Both the position numbers and the translations under genes were made by a program. Positions 34,790 to 45,763 of a DNA stretch of 64,000 nucleotides are shown one piece after another. Where the stretch lies: NCBI GenBank assembly GCA_964631945.1, contig CAZWAY010000001.1, forward strand, positions 1-64,000, read 5' to 3'. The DNA is from JABFRZ01 sp964631945 (GTDB lineage Bacteria; Planctomycetota; UBA1135; GCA-002686595). Position 1 is the stretch's first letter. Each line of letters opens with the position of its first letter. The notes beneath the pieces were generated by a model. It worked only from the letters and a program-made list of their open reading frames with translations. It did not search any database and had not been told where the DNA came from.

Positions 34790-35994
34790 GCGCGAGCGGC
34801 GGCAGTCGGCGTCCGTCGCTGCAGCGCCCAGTGGGCCGCGGCGACGAGGACGCCCAGCCCGGCACAGCCGGCCCACAGCACGCGCGGGCCGTGGTGCTGG
34901 TAGACCCACGTGCCCGTGAGCGGCGCCAGCGCGAACGAGGACGCGAAGGCCAGGTGATAGACGCCCAGGTAGCGTCCGACCGCGCCCTCGGGCGCGCGGT
35001 GCGTGGCGTAGGACGCGCCCAGCGGGAAGAAGAGCATCTCACCCAGACTCCACACCGTGATCGAGACGAGCGCGAGCGCGGTCCCCTGCGCGAAGGCGTT
35101 CAGCCCGTAGCCGAGGCAGATCACGAGCGAGCCCAGCGCGATCAGCGGCAGCGGGTCGCGTCGCTCGACGCGGCGCACGATCTGCATCTCGAACAGGATG
35201 ATGAGCACCGAGTTCAGGGCCAGCGCGAGGCCGACCCGACTCTCGCCGAAGCCGAGGTCGTGCTTCAGGAAGACCGGCAGCGCCCCGAAGAGCTGGAACA
35301 GCACGGTGGCCGTCGCACACAGCAGCAACACGACCAGCAGGAAGCTCCGATCCCGCCAGGGCGAGCGGCCGACCCGCGGCGCCGGCGCCGCCACCGCCGG
35401 CCGCGGCCGCCGGCGCTCGCCGAAGCGCCACAGCACGAGCGCCGCGAACAGCGCCGTGCCGGCATCGATGCGGAAGAGCCAGACGAAATCGAGCTCGGCC
35501 AGCCGGCCCCCGAGCGGCAGACCGAAGGTGAGCCCGACGCTCACCGCCAGGCTCATCAGCGAGAAGGCCCGGGCGCGCGCCGCGCTCCCGACCGCGGCCG
35601 TGATGGCCGCGCCGTTGGCCGGACGGAAGGCGTCGCCGGCGAAGCTGGCGGCCAGGATCGCGGCCCCGATCGTGACGGGCGTGCGCGCGTACGCCAGCAG
35701 CACCAGGAACAGCGCGTTGGCGCACAGGCTCGTGAGCTGTACGCGGCGCGACCCGAGACGATCGGTCAGCCAGCCGCCGGTGGTCACGCCCAGGATCGAG
35801 CCCACGCCGTACAGCGCCACGAGCCGCCCGGCCGCGGCCACCGTGAAGCCGCGCTCGCCCGTGAGGTAGAGCGCCAGGAACGGCATCACCATCATCCCCA
35901 GCCGGTTCACGAACAGGACCAGGGCCAGCACCCACACCTGCCGCGGCAGTCCCGAGAAGGCATCGCGGTAGCTCCGGACGATCGCGCGCAGCAT
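34759..35994 (-). CDS. major facilitator superfamily transporter
   Basis: 411 aa with about 12 hydrophobic segments. The loop between helices 2 and 3 carries the MFS motif G-G-W-L-T-D-R-L-G-S-R-R. A short basic/proline linker separates the two six-helix halves near residue 200. The subfamily looks like drug or sugar efflux (MdtH-like), but the substrate cannot be read. ATG 35994 gives a normal start. Confidence 0.88.
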   Translation of the reverse strand: MLRAIVRSYRDAFSGLPRQVWVLALVLFVNRLGMMVMPFLALYLTGERGFTVAAAGRLVALYGVGSILGVTTGGWLTDRLGSRRVQLTSLCANALFLVLLAYARTPVTIGAAILAASFAGDAFRPANGAAITAAVGSAARARAFSLMSLAVSVGLTFGLPLGGRLAELDFVWLFRIDAGTALFAALVLWRFGERRRPRPAVAAPAPRVGRSPWRDRSFLLVVLLLCATATVLFQLFGALPVFLKHDLGFGESRVGLALALNSVLIILFEMQIVRRVERRDPLPLIALGSLVICLGYGLNAFAQGTALALVSITVWSLGEMLFFPLGASYATHRAPEGAVGRYLGVYHLAFASSFALAPLTGTWVYQHHGPRVLWAGCAGLGVLVAAAHWALQRRTPTAAARAQGVRRGGSL

Positions 35995-36052
35995 GGAGGG
36001 CGGGGAGTCTACGGGGCGCCGCCCCGCAGGGGCCGGACCGCTGTGTCTACTT

Positions 36053-37384
36053 CTACTCCGCGACGATCCGGTGCAGCGTCGTCTGGCGCCCGTCGAAGTA
36101 GAGCACCTTCTCGCCGTCGAACCAGGCGTCCTCCTCGAGCTGGATCTTGACCTTCGCGCCGCCCCACTCGGGCACGGGCACGGCCGCGGCCAGCTCGATC
36201 GCGTAGGCCGTGTCGGGCCGCAGGCGATAATCGCCCAGGCCGGGCACTCCGGCCTGCTGGTCCCAGAGCCCGATGGTCGGGCCGGCGCCGTGGCCGTGGA
36301 AGCCGAGCGGGTGCGAGTAGATCGTGGCCTCGATGCCCTCGCTGCGCGCGCGCGCCAGCGCGGCGGCCAGGATCTCGTTGCCGCTGCGACCGTTCTGGAA
36401 CGAGGCCGTCAGGATGTCCTGCAGACGATTCCCGAGCGCGAGTGCCTGGACGAGGCCGGCCGGCGGCTCGCTCTCGCCCGGCGCGAACACGTAGGCGTGC
36501 TGCTGCGTGTCGGTGTTGAGGCGCAGGTAGGTGATGCCGAAGTCGAGGTGCACCAGGTCGCCGGGCAGGATCGTCTCGGAACCCGGCTTGCGCGCGAACT
36601 GCAGGGCGGCGTCCTCGGATCCGGCGCGCTGCACGCTGACCGAGGGGTGGAACCAGGTGTCGAGGCGCAGCTCCTGGATGCGCTCGCGGTACCACCACTC
36701 GAGGTCGCCCGTGCTCGTGCTGCCCGGGCGCACCGCCGCGAAGCCCTCGGCGATGATCTGGTGCGCCAGCGCGCACAGCGACGGATAGAAGGCCAGCTCC
36801 TCCTTGCTGCGCGTCTCCAGCCAGCCGATGGCGAGCTTCTCGGCCGACACCAGGCGACCGCGCAGGCGCTCGGGCAGGGCCGCGCGCAGGCGCTCGTGCT
36901 CGGTCGACGACAGCCCGTCGGCCAGGGCGAAGTCCAGGCTGCGGTCGATGCCGATCTTGTCGGGGTCGCGCTCGGCCACCAGGCTCGCCAGACGCTTCCA
37001 CTGGTCGGGCTCCTCGGCCGGGTTCCAGGCCCCCGGGAACAGCCCGCCCACGTCGTAGCGCGAGACCGAGAAGCGCTCGACGCCGCGGCCCTCGCCCAGC
37101 TCGTGGAACACCAGGATCGTGCGCCGCCGCGCGCGCAGCCAGGTCGAGGGCAGCATGGTCTCGACCACCGGATCCTCGTCGTACTCGCGCGCCACCAGGA
37201 TCCAGCAGTCGATGCCCTCGCGCTTCATCAGCGCCGGCACGAGCGTGTCCAGGCGCTGGCGCAGCCACGAATCGACCAGCGCGGCGCGCTCCTTCAGCGG
37301 CAGGATCTGGGCCGGTTCGACCCCGGATCGCGCGGAGACGAGCGACGGACACGCGAGCACGAGCGCGACGAGGGCCGGGACCAT
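36053..37384 (-). CDS. exported M24-family metallopeptidase
   Basis: A 443-aa protein with an N-terminal signal (P-A-L-V-A-L-V-L-A-C-P-S) and an N-terminal creatinase-like domain. The pita-bread catalytic domain has metal ligands visible as H-L-D-F-G-I, N-T-D-T-Q, the His-rich S-H-P-L-G-F-H-G-H-G, A-I-E-L-A and Q-L-E-E-D. It resembles Xaa-Pro peptidases, but export is unusual for that group. The frame is open for 39 codons upstream; ATG 37384 places the signal at the start. It is divergent from pgeF with a 99-bp spacer. Confidence 0.85.
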   Translation of the reverse strand: MVPALVALVLACPSLVSARSGVEPAQILPLKERAALVDSWLRQRLDTLVPALMKREGIDCWILVAREYDEDPVVETMLPSTWLRARRRTILVFHELGEGRGVERFSVSRYDVGGLFPGAWNPAEEPDQWKRLASLVAERDPDKIGIDRSLDFALADGLSSTEHERLRAALPERLRGRLVSAEKLAIGWLETRSKEELAFYPSLCALAHQIIAEGFAAVRPGSTSTGDLEWWYRERIQELRLDTWFHPSVSVQRAGSEDAALQFARKPGSETILPGDLVHLDFGITYLRLNTDTQQHAYVFAPGESEPPAGLVQALALGNRLQDILTASFQNGRSGNEILAAALARARSEGIEATIYSHPLGFHGHGAGPTIGLWDQQAGVPGLGDYRLRPDTAYAIELAAAVPVPEWGGAKVKIQLEEDAWFDGEKVLYFDGRQTTLHRIVAE

Positions 37385-37483
37385 CGGCGGAGGATAGCAC
37401 GCCCGCGCGCACGCTCGGATGCGCCGGCCCTGGGCGACGATTGACTTGCGCCGCGGCGGGCGAGCGTCCACCCTCGCGCCGGC

Positions 37484-38251
37484 ATGCTCGAACGCTTCCA
37501 AGACGAGGACGGCTTCGTGGGCTACCGCTCGCCGCTGCTGGTGAGCCTGGGGCTACCGCACCTCTTCACCACGCGCATCGGCGCGCACCCGCGGCGCGCG
37601 CTCGACCTCGGCGCGCTGGACGCGGAGCGCCACGCTCGCGTCGCGCGCGCGGCCGGGTTGCCGCGGGCGCGGCTCGAGTTCGCACGCCAGGTCCATGGCG
37701 CCAGCGTGCGCTTGCTGCCTCGTGATGCGCCGCGCGAGCCCACGCCCGAGGCCGACGGCCTGGTGAGCGAGGCCGACGACGTGCTGGTGGGCGTCTACGT
37801 GGCCGATTGCGTGCCGGTGCTGCTGGCGCGCTCGGACGGGAGCCGCGTGGCCGCGGTGCACGCCGGCTGGCGCGGCCTGGTGGCCGGCGTGATCCCACGC
37901 GCGCTCGAGCTGCTCGGCCCGGGACGTCTCGCGGCCGCGATCGGACCGTGTCTCTCGCGCGCGCACTTCGAGGTCGGTCCCGAGGTGGTCGCGGCCTTCG
38001 CGCGCGCCGGGCTGGGCGCGGTCGTGCACGAGCCACCGGGCCAGCGCGCGCACATCGACCTCGCGGCCGCGGCGGCGCTGCAGCTCGGCGCCGGAGGGGT
38101 GAGCCTCGTCGACGCGAGCGACCGCTGCACCTACGCCTGCGAGGAGGAGTTCTACTCCTACCGGCGCGACGTCACCCACGGCGGGCGTGGACGGACGGGA
38201 CGACTCGCGGCTCTGATCGCGGCCGCACCCGGACGGCGCGCGGGACGCTAG
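37484..38251 (+). CDS. pgeF: YfiH/PgeF-type purine nucleoside phosphorylase
   Basis: 255 aa, the usual size of the DUF152 family (formerly 'laccase domain' or polyphenol oxidase). Active-site features: F-A-R-Q-V-H-G, V-A-D-C-V-P-V-L-L, V-H-A-G-W-R-G and I-G-P-C-L, which hold the two His and one Cys zinc ligands. Family members act on purine nucleosides, and E. coli YfiH also trims mis-built muropeptides, so the exact role is open. The stop codon lies inside the palindromic element that follows. Confidence 0.9.
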   Translation: MLERFQDEDGFVGYRSPLLVSLGLPHLFTTRIGAHPRRALDLGALDAERHARVARAAGLPRARLEFARQVHGASVRLLPRDAPREPTPEADGLVSEADDVLVGVYVADCVPVLLARSDGSRVAAVHAGWRGLVAGVIPRALELLGPGRLAAAIGPCLSRAHFEVGPEVVAAFARAGLGAVVHEPPGQRAHIDLAAAAALQLGAGGVSLVDASDRCTYACEEEFYSYRRDVTHGGRGRTGRLAALIAAAPGRRAGR

Positions 38252-38431
38252 CCCGACCAATTCACCAGAGCTCGGCTGCAACGGCGCAATTGTCGGCACC
38301 TGCAGCGTTTCTCTCCCTGCGAGTCCTCGGCGACCTGCCAGAGGTCGCCTCCGGTCCTCTCGGTCGCGAAACACTGCATCTGCCGCCACTTTCGCCGTTT
38401 CGCTCGAGCCCTGATGAATTGGTCGGGCTAG
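38248..38431. repeat. 184-bp imperfect palindrome between convergent genes (MITE-like or bidirectional terminator)
   Basis: The ends are a perfect 17-bp inverted repeat: left 38248-38264 (CTAGCCCGACCAATTCA), right 38415-38431. The similarity continues inward over almost the whole length at roughly three quarters identity, meeting in a central inverted repeat around 38329-38350 (GGCGACCT/AGGTCGCC). The outer CTAG supplies the TAG stop of pgeF on one strand and of the 276-aa gene on the other. The interior has no coding sense. It may be a small non-autonomous mobile element or a duplicated bidirectional terminator. Confidence 0.75.
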
Positions 38432-39258
38432 GCGAGCGGCAGCGCTTCCGCGCAGCGCGTAGCGCCGTCGTGGAGCTCGAGCAGCGGCGCGAGCTCGGGC
38501 AGCGCCGCCCGCGTGCCCACGGTCTCGAGGAAGCGGCAGGTCGCGTGGCGCTCGATGGCGCTGGCGTAGCGCTCGCGCCAGGCCGCGAAGCGCGCGCCGA
38601 GCTCGGGGGCCAGACGCGGGTGCTCGCCGGGCGGGTTCGGGCAGCCGCAACGCCACGGTTTCGGCGTCAGGCGCGCGCGGAAACTCCGCTGCAGGCGGCA
38701 CAGGCGCGCGAAGGCGGGATCGGTACCGGTTCCTTCCATCAGCGCGCGCGTCTCGTCGGCGGCCGGATCGAACTCGCGGTCGAGCCCGAGCGCGCGCAAC
38801 CCCGCGGCCGTGCGATACAGACGGAAGGTCGTCGCGGGCGCCGCAGCATGGAGGCCTTCGCGCAGGCGCGCGAGCGCGTCCTCGAACGGGTCGCGCCGGC
38901 CGAACAGTCGCCCGAGGAGCCCGCGCGCGGGCGGCAGATCCACGTCGAGCATCAGCAGGCCGGCCGCGTTCAGCACGACCGCGCCGTAGCGATTGCGCGT
39001 GAGCACCGCACGCTCCCCCAGCACCTGCAGGATCTCCTCGCGCAACGGGCGCTGGGCGTACTCGTACTGGTCGGGCGGCGCGGCAGCATCCTCGGAGGGG
39101 TCGCCATCCAGGCGCGCGATCAGGCGTCGCAGTCGCTCACCGGCGCGCGCGCGCGCCGCGGCCTCGTCCTCGCCCCAGCCCCACGCCGCGAGCGGCTGGC
39201 GCGCGCCCGCGTGCTCGCGCTCGCCCTCGGCCTTCCACCAGGAACGCGGGACGTGCAC
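38428..39258 (-). CDS. conserved-looking protein of unknown function
   Basis: A 276-aa soluble protein that I do not recognise. It has W-W-K-A-E-G-E at the start, a central L-T-R-N-R-Y-G-A-V-V-L-N-A-A-G segment followed by L-M-L-D-V-D-L, then F-R-L-Y-R-T-A-A-G-L-R, R-L-C-R-L-Q-R-S-F-R-A-R-L-T-P-K-P-W-R-C-G-C-P, and a late C-R-F. The alternating pattern reads like a folded, selected protein rather than chance. The GTG at 39258 is supported by GAGGAAG 8 nt upstream. It is 22 bp downstream of the cytochrome gene of the iorAB operon and may be its last member. Confidence 0.65.
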   Translation of the reverse strand: MHVPRSWWKAEGEREHAGARQPLAAWGWGEDEAAARARAGERLRRLIARLDGDPSEDAAAPPDQYEYAQRPLREEILQVLGERAVLTRNRYGAVVLNAAGLLMLDVDLPPARGLLGRLFGRRDPFEDALARLREGLHAAAPATTFRLYRTAAGLRALGLDREFDPAADETRALMEGTGTDPAFARLCRLQRSFRARLTPKPWRCGCPNPPGEHPRLAPELGARFAAWRERYASAIERHATCRFLETVGTRAALPELAPLLELHDGATRCAEALPLA

Positions 39259-39280
39259 GGGTCTGCTTCCTCGGCTCGAC

Positions 39281-39876
39281 CTACTGCGGGCAGCCGCAGC
39301 CGCCCGCCACCCAGGTGCGCACGGCGGCCACGAAGTCCGCGTGGGAGACCGGGACCGGCGCACGGCCCTCGCCCGGGTTCCAACCCCACAGGACCAGCGG
39401 GTCGCTGCGCATGTGTTCGAGGAGTTGCTCGGGCGAGCGCTGCCCGTTCCGTGCGGGGTCCGCCAGCTGGCGGCAGAGCTCGCGCGAGCTCCGCCCCTCG
39501 AACACGAGCGGCATCGCGGGCGGCGGCAGCTGCCAGTGCGGCGCGCCGGGCGGCAGGTGGGCTCCCTCCAGATTGCTCGTCTGGTGGCAGTCGCTGCAGC
39601 GCAACGCGAACAGGCCGCGCCCCTCGGGGCCGCGCTGGACGTTCTGCCCGTGGGTCAGGCTCGCCTCGCCCTGCAGCGGTGCGTCGCCCGCCGGATGGCA
39701 ATTCACGCAGCGCGGGTGCTGCAGCACGCGGTACACCACGTCCCAGGCAGCGGCGACCTCGCGCGTCGCGCGCGCGTCGCGCGCGGGCGAGGCACGGCAT
39801 TGCGTCAGGACGGCGAGCGCGCCTCCCAGGACGACGAGCAGGGCGAGCGGACGCAGGCGACGACGGATCGACGGGC

Positions 39877-39880
<4 letters not shown>
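39281..39880 (-). CDS. di-haem c-type cytochrome of the molybdenum hydroxylase operon
   Basis: 199-aa lipoprotein (signal ending L-T-Q-C) with two haem sites, C-V-N-C-H and C-S-D-C-H, about 40 residues apart, and a P-x-M-P-L segment (A-M-P-L-V-F) offering possible Met ligands. It matches the small cytochrome often annotated as an isoquinoline 1-oxidoreductase subunit. It should accept electrons from the IorAB-type enzyme in the periplasm. The ATG overlaps the iorB stop (ATGA). Confidence 0.82.
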
Positions 39881-42023
<2,143 letters not shown>

Positions 42024-42027
<4 letters not shown>

Positions 42028-42485
42028 CGCTTGCCTCCCGCGAGCTCGGCCGCGCGATGGATCGCGCTGCGGATGCGCACGTAGGTCGCGCAGCGGCAGA
42101 CGTTGCCGGCCATGCAGGCGTCGATGTCGCCGTCGCTGGGCGCGGCCTGCTCGGACAACAGCACCGCCGCGCTCATCAGCTGTCCGGTCTGGCAGTAGCC
42201 GCACTGCGGCACGTCGATCTCGATCCAGGCCTGCTTCAGGGCCTCGGCCGCGGCCCCGCCCAGGCCCTCGATGGTGGTGACGCGCTTCCCGAGCGCGGCC
42301 GAGACCGGCAGCACGCACGAACGCGTCGCGCGCCCGTCGACGTGCACCGTGCAGGCCCCGCACTGGGCCATGCCGCAGCCGTACTTCGTGCCCGTGAGTC
42401 CCAGCGTCTCGCGCAGCACCCACAGGAGCGGCATCGTCGGATCGACGTCCACCGCCACACGCTTGCCGTTCACTTCGAGGTCCAT
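42024..42485 (-). CDS. iorA: 2Fe-2S small subunit, isoquinoline 1-oxidoreductase type
   Basis: 153 aa with two 2Fe-2S sites: a plant-ferredoxin-like one (C-G-M-A-Q-C-G-A-C, then a later Cys at R-S-C) and a helical one (C-G-Y-C-Q-T-G-Q and C-x6-C-R-C). It passes electrons from the molybdenum centre to the partner cytochrome. GAAGGAAG before ATG 42485 supports the start over an upstream in-frame codon. It heads an operon of three, possibly four, genes reading leftwards. Confidence 0.92.
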
Positions 42486-42618
42486 GAACCGCTTCCTTCT
42501 TCCGAACGGAGGGGACGAGCCGCGCGGAACGCGCACTGCACTCCGGCGAGGCGCGCGATTCTACGGTCGCGCGCGGCGACGCACGCAAGGTGAAACACGT
42601 CCCCCTATCGGCCGATGC

Positions 42619-43764
42619 TCAGCTGGCGGACGCGATGAGCGCGGCCGCGATCGCGATCGAGAGCGCGACGACCAGCACGAAGAGCGCCACCTTGGCCCAC
42701 GAGATCGGGGCCTTGCCGGCGACGCAGCCGTTCTGACCGTTCACCAGCACGACGTAGGTCTGGCCGCGGAAGCGGTACTGCAGGCTCCACACCGGCAGCA
42801 GCACGTGCTTCCAGCGCACGCCGCTGATCGCGTTGCGGACGCGCAGGTTCCGCTGCGTGTCGCCGGGCACGTCGCCGGCGCAGCGGTTCTCCTGGGACTC
42901 GACCACCGCCGCCTGGCAGCGCGCCCAGCCCTGCTCGAGGTCGAGCCGGTACTCCTCCGCGTGCCAGCCGGCCAGGTACTCGGGCCGGTACGGCACCAGC
43001 GCCTTGGTCTCGAAGCCGCCCAGCTTGGCCATCAGCTCCGGCGCGAGCCCCGAGGCGCACACCAGCTCGTCGTCGTAGGCGTCGTCGCGCTGGCCGAAGG
43101 CCGGCACCCAGCGGATGCGCCGCTCCTGCACCGTGCGCATCTGCATCTTGCCGTTGACCATGACCATCCGCGGCACGGTCACGTAGTAGTAGTGCCCGGC
43201 GTCGGCCGACCAGTCGGAGTGCACGCGGCAGTCGAAGGTCCAGAAGGGCACGTAGATGCCCAGCGCGTCGACGGCCTTCGAGTGCTTGAGCTCGTTCGGC
43301 CGGAACCACAGGCCCCGCAGCCACTTCCTGAAGCGCTCCTCGACCTGTGCCTGGCCGAGGTCGAGCGGCACCAGCGACTCGGGCCGCAGGGCGTTGCGGT
43401 TGGCTTCCTGGGCCAGCACGCTGGCGGAGCCGCAGTAGACGCAGTTCTCGGCGGTCGAGCTGGTGCTGAAGCACACGCTCGCGCCGCAGTTGGCGCACTT
43501 CGCCGCGCGCAGCTCCAGGCCCAGCCCGCGCGCCGCCGTGCCGGCTTCCTCCAGGCCGCGCTCGAGGATCGTGCCCTCGCCGCGCGGGACCGGCCGCCTG
43601 GTCCCGCAGTACTCGCAGACCAGCGAGTCGGACACGGGGTCCCAGGTCTGCTTCGCGCCGCAGTTCGCGCAGGGGAAGTCGACCTTCTGGCTGGTCTCTG
43701 CGGAGCTGGCTTCCGACTCCGTCGGCAGGGGTTCGTCGGGCATTCGGGGGCCGCGCTGGATCAT
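42619..43764 (-). CDS. zinc-ribbon membrane protein, YdjG-like
   Basis: 381 aa. Residues ~30-60 hold a zinc ribbon (C-A-N-C-G, C-E-Y-C-G) and ~85-120 a second one (C-A-N-C-G, C-V-Y-C-G). A soluble domain with F-W-T-F-D-C-R-V-H-S-D-W follows, and a single membrane helix lies at the C-terminus. The plan matches TFIIB-type zinc-ribbon proteins such as Bacillus YdjG, which work with the SPFH protein YdjI and a PspA homologue at the membrane. The SPFH gene lies next door, divergent. GAGGAC 8 nt before ATG 43764 decides the start over 43743. Confidence 0.78.
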   Translation of the reverse strand: MIQRGPRMPDEPLPTESEASSAETSQKVDFPCANCGAKQTWDPVSDSLVCEYCGTRRPVPRGEGTILERGLEEAGTAARGLGLELRAAKCANCGASVCFSTSSTAENCVYCGSASVLAQEANRNALRPESLVPLDLGQAQVEERFRKWLRGLWFRPNELKHSKAVDALGIYVPFWTFDCRVHSDWSADAGHYYYVTVPRMVMVNGKMQMRTVQERRIRWVPAFGQRDDAYDDELVCASGLAPELMAKLGGFETKALVPYRPEYLAGWHAEEYRLDLEQGWARCQAAVVESQENRCAGDVPGDTQRNLRVRNAISGVRWKHVLLPVWSLQYRFRGQTYVVLVNGQNGCVAGKAPISWAKVALFVLVVALSIAIAAALIASAS

Positions 43765-43974
43765 GTTAGTGTCCTCGAGCCGGAGTACGGGTGCCGATCC
43801 CGTCCCAAAGGCGCTCCTTCGCTCGATACGCGCGGGTCTTCACCGCGCGTGGTGGGAAGGGTGGCACGGGAATGAAGATGCGCCTATCGTGGGGGTAGTG
43901 GCGCGCTCTTCCGTCCAGCGGGTGGCGCCGTTCGAGCGCCGGCGTGGACGGGAACCCCTGACCGAGAGACACCC

Positions 43975-45081
43975 ATGGGAGTGATGGATTTCTTCAAGCG
44001 CGGCGTGCGCGAGATGATGATCGCGCGGCCGGACGAGGCCAAGGCGCAGGTCGTGTGGAAGCACCCGGATCCCACGATCCCGATGAAGTCGCAGCTGACC
44101 GTCGAGGCCGACGAGAAGGCGGTGTTCTTCAAGGACGGCAAGGTCGTGGCGACGCTCGAGGCCGGGCGCCACACGCTGGATTCGGCCAACCTGCCGTTCC
44201 TCAGCAACCTGGTGGACTCCTTCACGGGCGGGAACGTCTTCATCGCCGAGGTCTTCTTCGTCAACGTGCGCGAGCAGGTCGGGATCAAGTTCGGCGGCCG
44301 CATCGGCAACGTCGAGGACCCCAAGTCGGGCGTGCCGGTCGAGACCATGGTGCACGGCGAGTTCAGCTTCCGCGTGATCCGCCCCGACACGCTCATCACG
44401 GGCCTGGTCGGCATGGGGCGCGTGGCCGACGGCGTCAGCCCGTGGATGAAGGAGCAGGTGCTCAAGGTCATCCGCGACCGCATCGGCGAACTGCTGGTCA
44501 AGAACAAGTGGCCGTTGCTCGACGTCACCTCGGGCGCGTACACCGAGGAGCTCGAGCGCGCCGTGCTGGCGGGCATGGACGAGCACGTCAAGAGCTACGG
44601 CCTGACCATCCCGCGCCTCGGCAACTTCGTCATCGACATCGACGACTCCGACGCGGCCAACCTGAAGAAGCTCTACACGGACGCGGCCTACCTGCGCACG
44701 GTCGGCGGGGTCGGCAACTTCCAGCAGTTCGCGGCCGGCAAGGCCATGCTGGGCGCGGGCGAGGGCATGGCCAAGGGCGGGGGCGGGGCCGGCGGTGACG
44801 GCGGCAACGCCATGCTGGGCGGGGCCGGACTGGCGGTCGGCATGGGCATGGCGCAGATGATGGCCGGCGCCAATCGTCCGGCCTCGGGCGGCGGCACGAC
44901 CGCGGTCGGGGTGGTCTGCCCCGCCTGCGGCGCCAGCGTCGCGCCGGGCAAGTTTTGCGCGAGCTGCGGCAAGGAGCTCAAGGCCACGGCGCCGGCCGGC
45001 GCCTTCTGCGCGAGCTGCGGCGGGCAGCTGGCGCTCGACGCCAAGTTCTGCGGCCAGTGCGGGCACAAACGCGACCCGTGA
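43975..45081 (+). CDS. SPFH-domain protein with C-terminal zinc ribbons, YdjI-like
   Basis: 368 aa, no signal. Residues 1-260 are the SPFH/virion-core-like domain (M-D-F-F-K-R-G-V, V-W-K-H-P-D-P-T-I-P, then G-G-R-I-G-N-V and V-L-K-V-I-R-D-R-I). A Gly/Ala/Met-rich linker (260-305) follows, and the end has zinc-ribbon Cys pairs (C-P-A-C-G, C-A-S-C-G twice, C-G-Q-C-G). This is the YdjI arrangement; such proteins sit at the membrane and are linked to membrane-stress scaffolds. The neighbour on the left is YdjG-like and on the right another zinc-ribbon protein. Confidence 0.82.
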   Translation: MGVMDFFKRGVREMMIARPDEAKAQVVWKHPDPTIPMKSQLTVEADEKAVFFKDGKVVATLEAGRHTLDSANLPFLSNLVDSFTGGNVFIAEVFFVNVREQVGIKFGGRIGNVEDPKSGVPVETMVHGEFSFRVIRPDTLITGLVGMGRVADGVSPWMKEQVLKVIRDRIGELLVKNKWPLLDVTSGAYTEELERAVLAGMDEHVKSYGLTIPRLGNFVIDIDDSDAANLKKLYTDAAYLRTVGGVGNFQQFAAGKAMLGAGEGMAKGGGGAGGDGGNAMLGGAGLAVGMGMAQMMAGANRPASGGGTTAVGVVCPACGASVAPGKFCASCGKELKATAPAGAFCASCGGQLALDAKFCGQCGHKRDP

Positions 45082-45100
45082 TGCGCTCCCGGCCGGGGCG

Positions 45101-45715
45101 ATGAAGGCCGAGTCGCGGCGCTGCGCGATCTGCGGGGCCGAGGCCCCGCGGCCCGAGGCGCGCTTCTGCGAGCACTGCGGCGCGGCGCTGACGGGCGTCG
45201 CGCCCGCACCGACGCCGGACCCCTTCGGCGACGTGCCCGCCCGCTTCCTGGCGCTCGCGGCCCGGCCCGAGCTGGCGCGTGCGCTGCAGGAAACGCCCGA
45301 CGTGCCCGAGCTGGCCGGCAAGACGCTGCCGAGCCTGCTCTGGCTCGCGCTGCTCGGTGGCCTGGGCCTGCTGGCCTCGCTGCTCTTCCTGCAGCTCTGT
45401 CCTCCGCTCGGCTTCGTGCCCTTCGCGCTGGTGGTGGTGGGCGGGATCGTGGTCGCCCGGCAGGTGCTGTGGAACGCGCGCGCGCCGCTGGTCGCTCGGC
45501 CGGCGCTGGTGCTCGAGCTGCGCGCGCGACTCCAGGCCGGGGCCGAGCGCTCGCACTCGAACACACGTCATTTCGTCACGCTGCAGTTGCAGGACGGCCG
45601 GAAGAGCGAGCACGAGTGCTTCACCTCGGCGCTCGCCGGACTCGAGCCGGGTGCGCTGGGTGTCGCGCACCTCAAGGGCCAGCGTCTGGCCGCGTTCGTG
45701 CGCCTTCCCGTCTGA
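45101..45715 (+). CDS. small zinc-ribbon membrane protein
   Basis: 204 aa: an N-terminal zinc ribbon (C-A-I-C-G, C-E-H-C-G), two membrane helices (about residues 80-100 and 104-122) and a small C-terminal beta domain (R-H-F-V-T-L-Q-L-Q-D-G-R), like the DUF2500-type domain. It starts 19 bp after the SPFH gene and is probably co-transcribed. Together with its neighbours it makes a three-protein zinc-ribbon membrane set. Function unknown. Confidence 0.7.
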   Translation: MKAESRRCAICGAEAPRPEARFCEHCGAALTGVAPAPTPDPFGDVPARFLALAARPELARALQETPDVPELAGKTLPSLLWLALLGGLGLLASLLFLQLCPPLGFVPFALVVVGGIVVARQVLWNARAPLVARPALVLELRARLQAGAERSHSNTRHFVTLQLQDGRKSEHECFTSALAGLEPGALGVAHLKGQRLAAFVRLPV

Positions 45716-45763
45716 GCGGGCTGGAGCGTAGGATCGCGAAGCGCGGCCGCGAGCCCGCCCGGC

